From positions 1 through 64,000 of the forward strand of contig DXFV01000021.1 in the NCBI GenBank assembly GCA_019114265.1: DNA of 64,000 nucleotides. The letters run 5' to 3'. This document shows positions 32,118 to 40,006 of the stretch, piece after piece. The translations under genes and the position numbers were made by a program. Position 1 is the stretch's first letter. Every line of letters begins with the position of its first letter. The notes under the pieces were generated by a model. It did no database searches and was not told the DNA's origin. It saw only the letters and a list, made by a program, of their open reading frames with translations. The stretch comes from Anaerofilum faecale. Its GTDB lineage: Bacteria; Bacillota; Clostridia; Oscillospirales; Ruminococcaceae.

Positions 32118-32177
32118 GCCGAACACAGCCCCTTCGGCAGCTTTTTTGAAAAAAGCAAAAAAGTTTTTCAAAAGGGG

Positions 32178-32206
32178 TTGACAGCAGCTTCCCGGTTTGA
32201 TATAAT
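32178..32206 (+). promoter_or_regulatory. Promoter for the tRNA pair
   Basis: TTGACA (32178-32183), 17 bases, TATAAT (32201-32206): both boxes perfect, as is usual for stable RNA genes. Confidence 0.92.
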
Positions 32207-32222
32207 CGAGAAGCTGCAACGT

Positions 32223-32297
32223 GGCCCGTTGGTCAAGCGGTCAAGACGACGGCCTCTCACGCCGTAAACGGGAGTTCGATTCTCCCACGGGTCACCA
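32223..32297 (+). tRNA. tRNA-Glu (anticodon CTC)
   Basis: A full cloverleaf: acceptor GGCCCGT pairs with ACGGGTC, anticodon stem ACGGC/GCCGT holds loop CTCTCAC with CTC as the anticodon, T stem GGGAG/CTCCC with TTCGATT, and CCA is encoded. Confidence 0.95.
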
Positions 32298-32302
32298 TGT
32301 AT

Positions 32303-32378
32303 GCCTCTTTAGCTCAGTCGGTAGAGCGCCGGACTGTTAATCCGTAGGTCGTTGGTTCGAGCCCAACAAGAGGCGCCA
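32303..32378 (+). tRNA. tRNA-Asn (anticodon GTT)
   Basis: Acceptor GCCTCTT pairs with AAGAGGC, D arm AGCTCAGTCGGTAGAGC, anticodon loop CTGTTAA with GTT, T arm GTTGGTTCGAGCCCAAC, and encoded CCA. It lies five bases after tRNA-Glu on the same transcript. Confidence 0.96.
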
Positions 32379-32383
32379 GCACA

Positions 32384-32418
32384 AACCGCCCCGAAACGAA
32401 TGTTTCGGGGCGGTTTTT
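32384..32418 (+). terminator. Terminator of the tRNA transcript
   Basis: AACCGCCCCGAAAC pairs with GTTTCGGGGCGGTT, then TTTT. Confidence 0.9.
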
Positions 32419-32449
32419 TGCGTGCGGCACCGGAGGGTCTCCCCAAAAA

Positions 32450-32500
32450 GGCTTCCCCTCGGGGGGAAGCTGTCGCCCGCAGGGCGACGGATGAGGGGAG
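32450..32500. repeat. Palindromic repeat, single A unit, copy 5
   Basis: GGCTTCCCCTCGGGGGGAAGC, then the TGTCGCCC-GCA-GGGCGACG hairpin, then GATGAGGGGAG. No B unit follows. Confidence 0.85.
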
Positions 32501-32545
32501 AGCCATCGGCACGCACCGATCCGCCCCCGGAACACTTTCCAAATA

Positions 32546-32585
32546 GCAAAGCGCCCCCGCACCGAAAAACCGGTGCGGGGGCGCT
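32546..32585 (-). terminator. Terminator after the ABC exporter gene
   Basis: AGCGCCCCCGCACCG pairs with CGGTGCGGGGGCGCT. On the minus strand the tail is TTTGCTATTT, not a clean T run. Confidence 0.6.
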
Positions 32586-32608
32586 CTGCGTTTGTATACA
32601 GCCCGGGT

Positions 32609-34375
32609 TCAGTCCAGCTGGCCCTTTTCCAGGGCGGCTGCGGTATTCCACAGGTGGTAATACGCACCCTTCTTCGCCAGCAGCTCCTCGTGGGTCCCCT
32701 GCTCCTCGATGCCGTTTTCGCCCAGCACAAGGATGCGGTCGGCGTTCTGGATGGTAGTCAGACGGTGGGCGATGGTGAGGGTGGTGCGGCCCTGCGCCAG
32801 CTTTTGCAGGCTGCGGCCCACCAGAGCCTCGCTCTCGTTGTCCAGCGCGCTGGTGGCTTCGTCCAGGATCAGGATGGGCGGGTTCTTCAGGAACACCCGC
32901 GCGATGCTGATGCGCTGTTTCTGTCCGCCCGACAGCTTCACGCCCCGCTCGCCCACATAGGTGTCGTAGCCGTCCTTCAGCTGGGTGATGAACTCGTGCG
33001 CGCCCGCCATCTTCGCGGCCTCGACGGCCTCCTCGCGGGTGGCGCCGGGGCGACCGTACAGGATGTTGTCCAGCACGGTGCCGCTGAACAGGTACACCTC
33101 CTGCTGCACCATGCCGATGGCGCTGCGCAGGCTTTTCAGGGTGAGGCCGTGGATGTCCTGCCCGTCGATGGTGATGCGGCCGGCCGTGGGGTCGTAGAAG
33201 CGGGGGATCAGGTTGCACAGGGTGGTCTTGCCGCCGCCCGACGGCCCCACCAGCGCCAGCTTTTCGCCCGGCCGGATGGTGAGGTCCACGTGGCTGAACA
33301 CGCGGTTGTGGTCGTCGGGGTACTCGAAGCTCACGTCCTCGAACCGGATCTCGCCCTTCACAGGGCCCAGCTCTTTCGCGCCCGGCTCGTCCAGGATCTC
33401 GACGTCGGCGTCCATGATCTCATAGAAGCGCTCGATGCCGGTCACGCCGCGCTGGAACTGCTCGGCAAACTCGATGATGCGGCGGATGGTGGCGATCAGG
33501 GTGGTGACATACAGCATGTAGGCCACCAGGTCGCCCGGCTCGATCGCGCCGTTCACCAAAAACAGGCCGCCCGCCACCAGCACCACCAGGTACATCAGGC
33601 CGTCGAACATGCGGGTGGTGGTCTGGAACGCGGCCATCGAGCGGTAGGTCACCCGCTTGATGCCCAGGAAACGGCCGTTGTCGCTCTCGAACTTCTCGCG
33701 CTCCACTTCCTCGTTGGCGAAGGCCTTCACCACCCGCTCGCCCAGGAGGTTGTCCTCGATGCGGGCGTTCAGCTCGCCGATCTGCTGGCGCTGGCCGCGG
33801 AACGCCGCCCGCAGGCGCAGGTTGAAGGGAACGCAGCACAGGATCATCAGCGGCACGCAGGCGAACAGGATGAGGGTCAGCGCCACGCTGCTCTGGCACA
33901 GGATGATGAAGGACACCACGATCTTGATGCCCGCGATGAAGAATTCCTCCGGGCAGTGGTGGGAGAACTCGGTCACGTCGAACAGGTCGTTGGTGATGCG
34001 GCCCATGATCTGGCCCACCTTGGTGTTGGAATAGTAGGTGTGGCCCAGACGCTGCAGGTGGGCAAAGGCATCGCGGCGCATGTCGGTCTCGATGCGGGCG
34101 CCCATGATATGGCCCACGCCGGCCATGTAGTAGTTGGCCACGCCGTCGATGATGCGCAGCACCAGATACAGGCCGCCCAGCCGCAGCACGGTGGCGGCGG
34201 ACAGACTGGCCAGGTCGCTGATGCCCTGGTTGGTGATATAGCGCATGATCAGCGGCAGCACCAGCTCGCAGACGGTGGTGAGCGCCGCGCAGAACAGGTC
34301 CAGCGCGATGATGTGCTTATAGCGGGCCATGTAGGGCCAAAAGCGCCGCAGAGCGCCTTTTTTCTTTTGATGCAA
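32609..34375 (-). CDS. ABC exporter, fused membrane and ATPase domains
   Basis: A 588-residue half-transporter of the type IV exporter class. Residues ~20-300 form six membrane helices; the ATPase follows with Walker A GPSGGGKTT (~370), signature LSGGQKQR (~475) and Walker B PILILDEATSALD (~497). Such proteins export lipids, peptides or drugs; the substrate is not readable. It would work as a homodimer, as no second half is adjacent. It follows the SGNH lipoprotein gene by 25 bases and probably shares its transcript. AAGGAGGAA lies before the ATG. Confidence 0.9.
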   Translation of the reverse strand: MHQKKKGALRRFWPYMARYKHIIALDLFCAALTTVCELVLPLIMRYITNQGISDLASLSAATVLRLGGLYLVLRIIDGVANYYMAGVGHIMGARIETDMRRDAFAHLQRLGHTYYSNTKVGQIMGRITNDLFDVTEFSHHCPEEFFIAGIKIVVSFIILCQSSVALTLILFACVPLMILCCVPFNLRLRAAFRGQRQQIGELNARIEDNLLGERVVKAFANEEVEREKFESDNGRFLGIKRVTYRSMAAFQTTTRMFDGLMYLVVLVAGGLFLVNGAIEPGDLVAYMLYVTTLIATIRRIIEFAEQFQRGVTGIERFYEIMDADVEILDEPGAKELGPVKGEIRFEDVSFEYPDDHNRVFSHVDLTIRPGEKLALVGPSGGGKTTLCNLIPRFYDPTAGRITIDGQDIHGLTLKSLRSAIGMVQQEVYLFSGTVLDNILYGRPGATREEAVEAAKMAGAHEFITQLKDGYDTYVGERGVKLSGGQKQRISIARVFLKNPPILILDEATSALDNESEALVGRSLQKLAQGRTTLTIAHRLTTIQNADRILVLGENGIEEQGTHEELLAKKGAYYHLWNTAAALEKGQLD

Positions 34376-34400
34376 GGCAGATTCCTCCTTATGGTTGCCG

Positions 34401-35891
34401 TCAGGGGGTCACTTCGGGAGTGGCCTCGGGAGCAGGGGTGATGTCCGGAGTGGGGGGAACGGTGGGTTCCGGCTCCGGGGTGGGAGTGGGCGGCGCCGGC
34501 GTGGGAGTAGCAGGTACCGGGGTGGGGGTCGGCGCAGGCGTCGGCACCGGAGTGGGGGTGGGGCGCGGCTGTCCCTTGCACTCGTTCGGCCAGGCCGCGC
34601 AGAAGGCGCAGTTCTGGTTCACCTGCCCGTTCTCGCACTTCTGGCCGCAGGTGCAGGCGGCCTTTTTGAAGCTGGCGGTGACCACCACGCCCTCCTTGCC
34701 GGCGTTGCCCGGCACCGTGAAGGTGAGGGAGGGGTTGTAGATGTCCGCGATGCGGCCGATGGTGCAGGCCCATCTGTCGAACACATAGCCGGCCGCCGGG
34801 ACGGCGCGCACGGTGGTGCAGTCGGCGGCGGCGCGCACCGTCTGGTTCACCGTCCCCTGCAGGCTGCCCATGCTGCGGCAGTCCTCCCGCACGACGAACT
34901 TGATGGGCAGGCCCTTGGGCGCCTTGCTGGACGCCTCCTTCTCCATGCTGTTGGCGCTGCCGCGCACGGCCAGCGGGTCCTCGGTGATGATGTCGGGCGG
35001 GGTCTCCTTGCGGCCCGGCACCTCCTTCAGCGGCTTGGGCCGGTCGTCGGGGGTGATGTAGCTGTGGGTGCGGATGTAGTCGAACAGCGCCTGCATGCCC
35101 TTTTTGCTCAGGTGCACGCCGTCCGAGATGGTGTAGTCGGTCTTGGCAAAGCCGGTCTCGGGGTCCTTCAGCGCCTCGCTGGAGTTCAGGAAATGATAGC
35201 CCAGCTCGCTGGCCAGCTCGGCCAGCGCCTGGTTGAAGGCGTCAATGGTCTGCATCGTGATGCCGGTGTTCCGGCGCAGCTTATCCACCGGCGGCACCGC
35301 GTTGATGATGATGTCGGCGCTGGGATAGGCCTCGTTGATGGCCGCCAGCGCGGCGGTGTACTCCTCCTTCAGCTTCTGGGTGGTCCAGCCGATGGTGTTG
35401 TTGGTGCCGAAGGTGATGATGATGCGCTCGGGCTGCATCACCGAAACCGCTTTGGGGATGGTGATGGCGCCGCTGCGGTCGGTGAAATAGACGCTGGGCT
35501 TGGTGGCGATGTGCTGCACGCCCATCGAGATCACGCCGATGGTGTTTTCCAGCGTGGTGTGGCCGTAGGCCATCATGCGCACCGTGTTGGAATCGCCGAT
35601 GAAGAGGGTGCTGTCCACGTATTCCTGCCCGGCGTCGTCGGTGGCCTGCAGGATGGTGTTGCCATAGCGCTCCTGCTCCAGCTTGCCGGCCTCGGCGTCG
35701 TACTCCTGGTCGGCCAGCGGCTCGCTCTGGCTGGCGGCGGGCAGCGGGCTGGTCTGTGCGGCCAGCGGCTGGGCGGGATCGGCGGGCTTCGTCCACATCG
35801 TGCAGCCGGCCAGCACGGCGATCGCCACGGCGGCCACGGCAGCGGCGGCAATCCCGGCGATGGCGGCGCGCTTGCGTTGGATCTGGTTCAC
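34401..35891 (-). CDS. SGNH/GDSL lipoprotein with InlB-like repeat, Cys-rich module and Pro/Thr tail
   Basis: A 496-residue surface protein. The signal ends in a lipobox (AVLAGC, Cys ~30). The SGNH domain (~85-290) has FIGDSNTVRM (Ser ~100), FGTNNTIGW (~160) and the catalytic DGVHLSKKG (~255). Residues ~340-410 resemble an InlB-type repeat (VRAVPAAGYVFDRWAC). A short Cys-rich patch follows (CTCGQKCENGQ...CAFCAAWPNEC), and the last ~70 residues are Pro/Thr repeats. The start is GTG 35891 with AGGAG seven bases upstream. An extended -10 (TGG plus TAAAAT) lies at 35962-35970. Likely an esterase acting on envelope sugars; the tail placement at the C-terminus is unusual for a lipid-anchored protein. 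Confidence 0.8.
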   Translation of the reverse strand: MNQIQRKRAAIAGIAAAAVAAVAIAVLAGCTMWTKPADPAQPLAAQTSPLPAASQSEPLADQEYDAEAGKLEQERYGNTILQATDDAGQEYVDSTLFIGDSNTVRMMAYGHTTLENTIGVISMGVQHIATKPSVYFTDRSGAITIPKAVSVMQPERIIITFGTNNTIGWTTQKLKEEYTAALAAINEAYPSADIIINAVPPVDKLRRNTGITMQTIDAFNQALAELASELGYHFLNSSEALKDPETGFAKTDYTISDGVHLSKKGMQALFDYIRTHSYITPDDRPKPLKEVPGRKETPPDIITEDPLAVRGSANSMEKEASSKAPKGLPIKFVVREDCRSMGSLQGTVNQTVRAAADCTTVRAVPAAGYVFDRWACTIGRIADIYNPSLTFTVPGNAGKEGVVVTASFKKAACTCGQKCENGQVNQNCAFCAAWPNECKGQPRPTPTPVPTPAPTPTPVPATPTPAPPTPTPEPEPTVPPTPDITPAPEATPEVTP

Positions 35892-35995
35892 TTGCTCACT
35901 CCTGTTCTTGTGTTGGGCACGCCCGTCCGGGCGCAGTGTCGGCAGTTGGTCAATCTTATATATTTTACCACGTTTTGCGCCGCCCGAAAAGCCCA

Positions 35996-36032
35996 AAAAA
36001 GCCGAAACAGCCCCGGCTGCCTCGGCTTTTTT
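35996..36032. terminator. Bidirectional terminator after the ECF S-component gene
   Basis: AAAAAAGCCGA pairs with TCGGCTTTTTT around a 16-base GC-rich loop. Confidence 0.82.
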
Positions 36033-36045
36033 GGTATAAGTTTGC

Positions 36046-36633
36046 TCAGTTTTTCAGCATGTCGCGGAACAGGCCGCTGCGCGCCAGCGCCGGGCGCAGC
36101 ACCATATACAGCAGCACGGCCACGATCGTGTTGGTGACGGCGTTGAAGGCGGTCACGCCGATGTCCCACGCCAGCGCCACCTCGGCGGCCGGCTTGCCCA
36201 GGATGTACAGCTTGTAGAAGTAGCCCACCAGCGGGTCGAACACGGCGTTGAACAGCATGCCGGACGCGGCCGCCACCGTGGCGCGCACCAGCGCCGAACG
36301 CCCCGTATGTTTGGAAAGGTGCAGCAGGCCGTGGCCCACCCAGCCGGCCACCAGGCCGATGAACAGCTTGAGCACAAAGGTCTTGGGCGCCGAGACGATG
36401 TAGATGGGATCGAACAGGTCGCCGATGGTCATGCCGATCGCGCCGCCGAGGCCGCCCCAGATGCCGCCGAACAGCAGCGCGCCCAGCACGCAGATGGTGT
36501 TGCCGAAGTGGATGGACACCGCGCCGCCGCCGGGCAGCGGCAGCTTGATCTGCAAAAACGTGAAGATCACATACGCCAGCGCCGCCAGCAATCCCACCAG
36601 CGCCACCCGCTGGACCTGTCTGTTCTGTTTCAT
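36046..36633 (-). CDS. ECF transporter S component, possibly for vitamin B6
   Basis: A 195-residue membrane protein with about six hydrophobic segments. VALVGLLAALAYVIFTFLQIKLPLPGGG and FGGIWGGLGGAIGMTIGDLFDP are typical of substrate-binding S components of energy-coupling-factor transporters. It starts at the ATG at 36633 with AAGGAGGGG upstream. It faces a MocR-type regulator across 145 bases. MocR/PdxR regulators commonly control vitamin B6 genes, so pyridoxine is the best guess for its ligand; the sequence alone does not prove it. Confidence 0.78.
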   Translation of the reverse strand: MKQNRQVQRVALVGLLAALAYVIFTFLQIKLPLPGGGAVSIHFGNTICVLGALLFGGIWGGLGGAIGMTIGDLFDPIYIVSAPKTFVLKLFIGLVAGWVGHGLLHLSKHTGRSALVRATVAAASGMLFNAVFDPLVGYFYKLYILGKPAAEVALAWDIGVTAFNAVTNTIVAVLLYMVLRPALARSGLFRDMLKN

Positions 36634-36777
36634 TTCATAACCCCTCCTTGCGTCAAACCGGCTTGACAGCGCGGCCGGTTTGCGGTATGGTTCCATTATA
36701 CACATTTCTGACCTGTGCAAAATAGCCAGAACAGAACTTTTTTACCAGTCCAGTTTACCCAAAAAGGAGGATGCACC

Positions 36778-38157
36778 GTGATCTCGCTGCCCGATCTCCT
36801 CTCTGCGCGCAGCCCGCTGCCGCTCTACCGCCAGCTGTACGAGGGCGTCTCCGCCGCCGTGCGGGACGGACGCCTTTCCCCCGGCACCCGGATGCCCGGC
36901 AAGCGCAGCCTGGCCGCCCAGCTGGGGGTGAGCGTCAGCACGGTGGACGCCGCCTACCAGCAGCTGGCCGCCGAGGGCTACCTCGAGAGCCGGCCGCGGT
37001 CGGGCTTTTATGTGATGGACTGCGCGGGCCTGCCCGCTCCGGCGGCGCTGCCCGCCCTGCCCGCGCCGCCCCCCGCGCCGCGCTGGCGGTTCGATCTGGG
37101 CACCAGCGGCGCCGACCCGGCGCTGTTCCCCTTCCGCACCTGGGGGCGCATCCAGAAAGAGCTGCTCTATTCCCGTCCCGAGCTGCTGGGCCGCGGCCAC
37201 GGGCAGGGCGACGAGGCGCTGCGGGCGGCGCTGGCGGCCCATCTGGAGCAGTACCGCGGGGTGCGGTGCACCTCCGAGCAGATCGTGGTGGGCGCGGGCA
37301 TCGAGTATCTGCTGGGGCTGCTGGCCCATCTGCTGGGGCCGTCGCCGCTGGTGGCGGTGGAGGACCCCGGCTACCGCCGCGCACGGCGTGTTCTGGAAAA
37401 CGAGGGGGTGCCGTGCGTCTGCGTGCCGGTGGACCGGCAGGGGTTGTCGGTGGAGCAGCTGGCGGCGGGAAAGGCGAACGTCGCCTATGTCACCCCCAGC
37501 CACCAGTTTCCCACCGGCGCGGTGATGCCGGCGGCGCGGCGGGCGGCGCTGCTGCGCTGGGCCGCCCGGCAGCCGGGACGGCTGGTGATCGAGGACGACT
37601 ACGATTCCGAATTCCGCTTTGCCACCCGCCCGCTGCCCAGCTTGCAGGGGATGGCGGGGGGACAGGGGGTGGCCTATGTGGGCACCTTTTCCCAGAGCCT
37701 CGCGCCCAGCATCCGCATCGCCTACATGGTGCTGCCGCCCCAACTGCTGGAGGCCTACCGCGAGCGGTATGGCAGCTATGCCTCCACCGTGAGCCGGTTC
37801 GAGCAGCAGACCCTCTGCCGCTTTCTGACCGAAGGGCACTTCGCCCGCCATCTGGCGCGGCTGCGCAGCCGGTACCAAAAGCGGGCGGCCGCCCTCACCG
37901 CCGCGCTTGCCGGGGCGTTCCCGGCGTGGCCCATCCGCGGCGCGCACACCGGGCTGCACTTGCTGCTGGAGGTGCCGGACCGGGAAGCCGAGCGGGTCGC
38001 CGCCGCGCGGGCGGCGGGCATCCGGCTGAGCGGCCTGGCCGAGTATGCGGTCCAGCCGCCCCAGCGGGCGGGCGTGGTGCTGGGCTACGGCGCTTTGCCC
38101 GACGCCGATCTTCCTGCCGCCGTGACCGCGCTGGCCGAGGCGTGGCGGGGGATGTGA
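36778..38157 (+). CDS. MocR/PdxR-type GntR regulator with an aminotransferase-like domain
   Basis: A 459-residue protein. Residues ~15-75 form the GntR winged helix (PLYRQLYEGVSAAVRDGRLS, LGVSVSTVDAAYQQLAAEGY) and ~100-459 a class I aminotransferase-like PLP domain (VEDPGYRRARRVLE, VTPSHQFPTGAVM, IEDDYDSEFRF). The expected PLP-binding lysine in GTFSK is glutamine here: YVGTFSQSLAPSIRIAYMV (~305). It may therefore not bind PLP covalently. The start is GTG 36778 with AAAAAGGAGG seven bases upstream; the overlapping ATG is out of frame. It is divergent from the ECF S-component gene, its likely target. Confidence 0.88.
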   Translation: MISLPDLLSARSPLPLYRQLYEGVSAAVRDGRLSPGTRMPGKRSLAAQLGVSVSTVDAAYQQLAAEGYLESRPRSGFYVMDCAGLPAPAALPALPAPPPAPRWRFDLGTSGADPALFPFRTWGRIQKELLYSRPELLGRGHGQGDEALRAALAAHLEQYRGVRCTSEQIVVGAGIEYLLGLLAHLLGPSPLVAVEDPGYRRARRVLENEGVPCVCVPVDRQGLSVEQLAAGKANVAYVTPSHQFPTGAVMPAARRAALLRWAARQPGRLVIEDDYDSEFRFATRPLPSLQGMAGGQGVAYVGTFSQSLAPSIRIAYMVLPPQLLEAYRERYGSYASTVSRFEQQTLCRFLTEGHFARHLARLRSRYQKRAAALTAALAGAFPAWPIRGAHTGLHLLLEVPDREAERVAAARAAGIRLSGLAEYAVQPPQRAGVVLGYGALPDADLPAAVTALAEAWRGM

Positions 38158-38174
38158 ATGGAATATACAAGGAA

Positions 38175-38210
38175 AGCCCGGCGCTTTGTCCTAAAGCGCC
38201 GGGCTGTTCT
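38175..38210. terminator. Terminator, left copy flanking the EcsC-like gene
   Basis: AGCCCGGCGCTTT pairs with AAAGCGCCGGGCT, then GTTCTT. Nearly identical to 39297-39332. Confidence 0.8.
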
Positions 38211-38214
38211 TCCA

Positions 38215-39156
38215 TTAAAATTTTTCTTCCAGATCTACGATAGAGCATTCCACATCGATAATATCCATTTCTTCTCCGGTCTTTTTATAGTCCGGATTGC
38301 TCAGGCGTGTATCTTGCAGGGATTCTTTCAATTTCATACAACATGGCTTGAACGTCAGATAGGTAATTCCTCCGCCAACTACACCGCCAACCACCGGAAT
38401 CGCCTTCTTGAAAAAGCCTGCAAACACCGTTTTTGTCATTTTTTGACCAAACCATTTCGCTATATTCTTTACAATCGGATAAATCGTTCCTTTTGTAAGC
38501 GCCATATTCAGCAATTTTTTCTCTACTCCCACAGCCAAAGCAGCTGCAACTGCATGCAGCGCTTTGTTTGCACCCGCTGCGCCATACATCACACCCAGAC
38601 AGAGAATCAGAATATTCAATGTTTCCGAGTCGAATTTTGATCCTTTCTCTTGGGTATCGATCTCAGGGAATCCGTACAGATACAGCAGCTTCTGCGTTGC
38701 GCGCAGCATATACCCATAATACTGCGCGATGTCCGCCGGGATTGTCGCCGCCATCGCAAACCCGCCGGGCATTCCCAGCGCGGTCGATATACCCGTTACA
38801 CAGGTTCGCTCATACTGGATTACTTCGTCTGCAATTTTATCGATTTCGGCCACAGGGATCCCTGCGTGCAGCGGATTGTGTTCGACCGCATCCTCAATCA
38901 CCTCAGGAGAATAGCGCTTCATAAATTCTTTTCGAAGGAAATCCGACCGGTTAATCCGGATGCCCGGTACGCGCAGCCCCATGATGATAATATCCTCGAT
39001 GTCAATGCTGCCGTTTCCATTTTGGTCAATTGTGCCAATCACGGCATCCTTTGCCTGTCCCGAAACCTTTCCGGCTGTCTTTGCAACATTCCCTGCAATC
39101 TCTCCCACCGTTTTTCCAAAAGATTTATTCGCCGACTTTTCTGCCTTGGCTTCCAT
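38215..39156 (-). CDS. EcsC-like protein with an EF-hand-type loop, low-GC gene
   Basis: A 313-residue protein. Residues 1-40 are helical with Ala/Lys repeats. IDQNGNGSIDIEDI (~45-60) is a DxNxNGxIDxxD calcium-loop sequence like EF-hand or dockerin. The main part (~95-290) resembles EcsC: PGGFAMAATIPADIAQYYGYMLRATQKL and hydrophobic glycine-rich stretches (IPVVGGVVGGGITYL). The start is the ATG at 39156 with AGGAGGA upstream. Base use is clearly AT-richer than the neighbours (many AAA, ATT and TTT codons), and two near-identical terminators flank it, both suggesting recent acquisition. Function unknown. Confidence 0.72.
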   Translation of the reverse strand: MEAKAEKSANKSFGKTVGEIAGNVAKTAGKVSGQAKDAVIGTIDQNGNGSIDIEDIIIMGLRVPGIRINRSDFLRKEFMKRYSPEVIEDAVEHNPLHAGIPVAEIDKIADEVIQYERTCVTGISTALGMPGGFAMAATIPADIAQYYGYMLRATQKLLYLYGFPEIDTQEKGSKFDSETLNILILCLGVMYGAAGANKALHAVAAALAVGVEKKLLNMALTKGTIYPIVKNIAKWFGQKMTKTVFAGFFKKAIPVVGGVVGGGITYLTFKPCCMKLKESLQDTRLSNPDYKKTGEEMDIIDVECSIVDLEEKF

Positions 39157-39296
39157 ATGTTGTTCCTCCTTCATATATTCATCCGAAACAGAATTTGAAA
39201 AAATCGCGAACCGTCCACCGCTATGTTGATAAAATTCTATCACAATCTGCTTTTTTCCGCAAGCCGCGCGCTCTACTTTGCAAATTCGCAAAAGTA

Positions 39297-39332
39297 AGCC
39301 CGGCGCTTTACCCAAAAGCGCCGGGCTGTTTT
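39297..39332. terminator. Terminator, right copy flanking the EcsC-like gene
   Basis: AGCCCGGCGCTTT pairs with AAAGCGCCGGGCT, then GTTTTAG. Also serves the LUD gene end on the minus strand. Confidence 0.8.
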
Positions 39333-39348
39333 AGTGTAGGATATGGAT

Positions 39349-39984
39349 TTAGTATCCCAGCGGCTGGCCCACCAGAATGACGGTGATGCGCCCCGGGACG
39401 CGCTGCTGCGCGTGGATGACGGTGGTGCAGCAGATGCGGCCGGGGGAATGGCAGTTCTCGCACTTGCCGGTCTGGGCACAGGGGGTGGGGCAGGACAGGC
39501 GGGCGGCGTTGGCCGGGGCTGCGATGTCCTTCACCCGGCGCTCGGCGGCGGCCAGGTCGGGCACGATCTTGTTGCAGCCCACCACGCAGATCACCTTGTC
39601 GGGGCCGTAGGTCATGGCGGCCACCCGGTTGGCGTTGCCGTCCACGTTGTACAGCTCGCCCTGCTCGGTGACGGCGTTGGAGCTGGTGAGGTAGAAGTCG
39701 GCCGAGAAGGCGCGGCGGTAGAGCGCGGGCACTTCCTCGGGCGGGACGGCGGTGCGGTCGAGGTACTCATACTTCCCGCTCTGCAGCAGGTCGATGACGC
39801 CGGTCTCTGCCAGCGTCATGCTGCCGCCGGTGGCCACCAGCGCGCCGGGACGCAGCAGGCTCTCCACCAGCGGCGCCACCTCGTCGGCGGTGGCGGCGTA
39901 CAGGGCGGTCATCTTGTTGGCCTCCAGCGCCTTCATCGTGCGCCGGATGCGCTTTTCCACAACGGATCGCAGCGGATCGGACAT
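39349..39984 (-). CDS. LUD-domain protein (lactate-utilisation/YkgG-like)
   Basis: A 211-residue protein matching the LUD family: RIRRTMKALEANKMTALYAA, VATGGSMTLAETGVIDLL (~50), YLTSSNAVTEQGELYNVDGNANRVAAM (~100) and VVGCNKIV (~140). The C-terminal cysteine group CPTPCAQTGKCENCHSPGRICC may bind a metal. Stand-alone LUD proteins of this kind are common in Clostridia and have no settled function; there are no LutA/LutB partners here. AAAGGAG precedes the ATG. Confidence 0.88.
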   Translation of the reverse strand: MSDPLRSVVEKRIRRTMKALEANKMTALYAATADEVAPLVESLLRPGALVATGGSMTLAETGVIDLLQSGKYEYLDRTAVPPEEVPALYRRAFSADFYLTSSNAVTEQGELYNVDGNANRVAAMTYGPDKVICVVGCNKIVPDLAAAERRVKDIAAPANAARLSCPTPCAQTGKCENCHSPGRICCTTVIHAQQRVPGRITVILVGQPLGY

Positions 39985-40006
39985 ACAAAACGCTCCTTTC
40001 TGTTTG

